14,139 bases of DNA from positions 1 through 14,139 of the forward strand of contig JAVBTY010000100.1 of assembly GCA_031555955.1 (NCBI GenBank). The letters run 5' to 3'. Source of the DNA: Azoarcus sp031555955. GTDB lineage: Bacteria > Pseudomonadota > Gammaproteobacteria > Burkholderiales > Rhodocyclaceae. The position numbers and the translations under genes were made by a program. Shown piece after piece: positions 13,840-14,139 of this stretch; the first letter of the stretch is position 1, and every line of letters begins with the position of its first letter. The notes beneath the pieces are model-generated. The model saw nothing but the letters and a program-made list of their open reading frames with translations, made no database searches and was not told the DNA's origin.

Positions 13840-13864
13840 ACGGCCAGATTCAGCAGACATGCCG

Positions 13865-13880
13865 CTGGCGGCGACGCCAG
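13865..13880 (+). terminator. rarA: Weak hairpin downstream of rarA
   Basis: CTGGCG and CGCCAG form a 6-bp stem with a GCGA tetraloop, 25 nt after the rarA stop. The following bases TCAATCACAG are not a T-run, so terminator function is uncertain. Nothing else was recognised between 13840 and 13999. Confidence 0.25.
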
Positions 13881-13999
13881 TCAATCACAGGAAGACAAAA
13901 TTGAGATGCCCTCTGTTTTTCGCCTTCCAGCGGGACCGTCTTTCAAACCGCTTTCGACCCCGCTTCCCGGGCCGAAAGCCAGCTCATCCCTCACCCGCC

Positions 14000-14139
14000 T
14001 GAGGCTGCACCGGTTTTCGTACCAGTGTTAACTGGAAATTTCCGGCTCCAGTGAGGCCCCCGTGGAGGCCTCGTTCCTGCACTGATCAGCGAATTCGGCC
14101 GGTGTCATCCAGCCTTGCGCAGAGTGGGGACGGTCCTCG
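14000..14139 (-). mobile_element. End of an IS3-family insertion sequence, truncated by the right window edge
   Basis: The right edge encodes the C-terminus of an IS3-type DDE transposase on the minus strand. In this family the stop codon lies close to the terminal inverted repeat. A candidate tip starts at 14000 with TGAGGCTGCACCGG; the 5'-TG is usual for such ends. The other end and the target-site duplication are outside the window, so the boundary at 14000 is inferred. Confidence 0.65.
14028..14139 (-). CDS. IS3-family transposase OrfB, C-terminal 36 residues (partial)
   Basis: Translation from 14138 leftwards gives RPHSAQGWMTPAEFADQC and then a short tail to a TAA at 14030-14028. The pattern (N)RPHSALGxxTPAEFA is the highly conserved end of the integrase domain in IS3-family OrfB proteins, following the catalytic Glu. 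The catalytic DDE residues are beyond the window, so it cannot be judged whether the element is intact. Confidence 0.85.
   Translation of the reverse strand, partial: EDRPHSAQGWMTPAEFADQCRNEASTGASLEPEISS

Noticed and set aside
13682..14002. 106-aa plus-strand frame over the end of rarA
   Set aside because: Starts inside rarA in another frame, shows no motif, and ends at the IS boundary.

Overview
The window is GC-rich bacterial chromosome. The block trxB / Crp-family regulator / ftsK / lolA / rarA, plus glutamine-dependent nadE and a GlnB-type P-II gene, points to a proteobacterium. My best guess is a betaproteobacterium, inferred from protein style and gene order only. No rRNA or tRNA genes were seen.

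Left third (1-3464), a CRISPR adaptation locus read leftwards: nine identical type I-C-like repeats with eight spacers run off the left edge. A leader with a candidate promoter follows, then cas2, cas1 and cas4. A small helix-hairpin-helix gene of the Cdd1 'pathogenicity locus' family overlaps the start of cas4 by 8 nt and appears to be part of the same operon. No cas3, cas5, cas8c or cas7 is present where they normally sit, upstream of cas4. That place holds a 427-bp divergent intergenic region with a perfect 11-bp hairpin, a 15-nt degenerate copy of the CRISPR repeat end, and a possible small ORF coupled to the Cdd1-like gene. This is the most unusual part of the window.

Middle (3465-7551): nadE and glnB are followed by a toxin-antitoxin pair. 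A VbhA-type antitoxin carries the SxxxEG inhibitory motif and overlaps a Fic AMP-transferase by 8 nt. A convergent Smr-domain gene has an unusually long N-terminal part with three related short modules. It lies directly downstream of trxB and is probably co-transcribed with it.

Right half (7577-13839): trxB diverges from a CRP-like regulator, followed by ftsK, lolA and rarA. This matches the Escherichia coli order trxB-lrp-ftsK-lolA-rarA-serS, with a Crp-family gene in the place of lrp. FtsK and LolA are coupled by an ATGA overlap, and an ftsK promoter candidate lies inside a perfect inverted repeat. rarA has a distinct arginine codon usage.

Right edge (14000-14139): the end of an IS3-family insertion sequence, read leftwards, lies where serS would be expected. 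The 160 bp between rarA and this element show only a weak hairpin.
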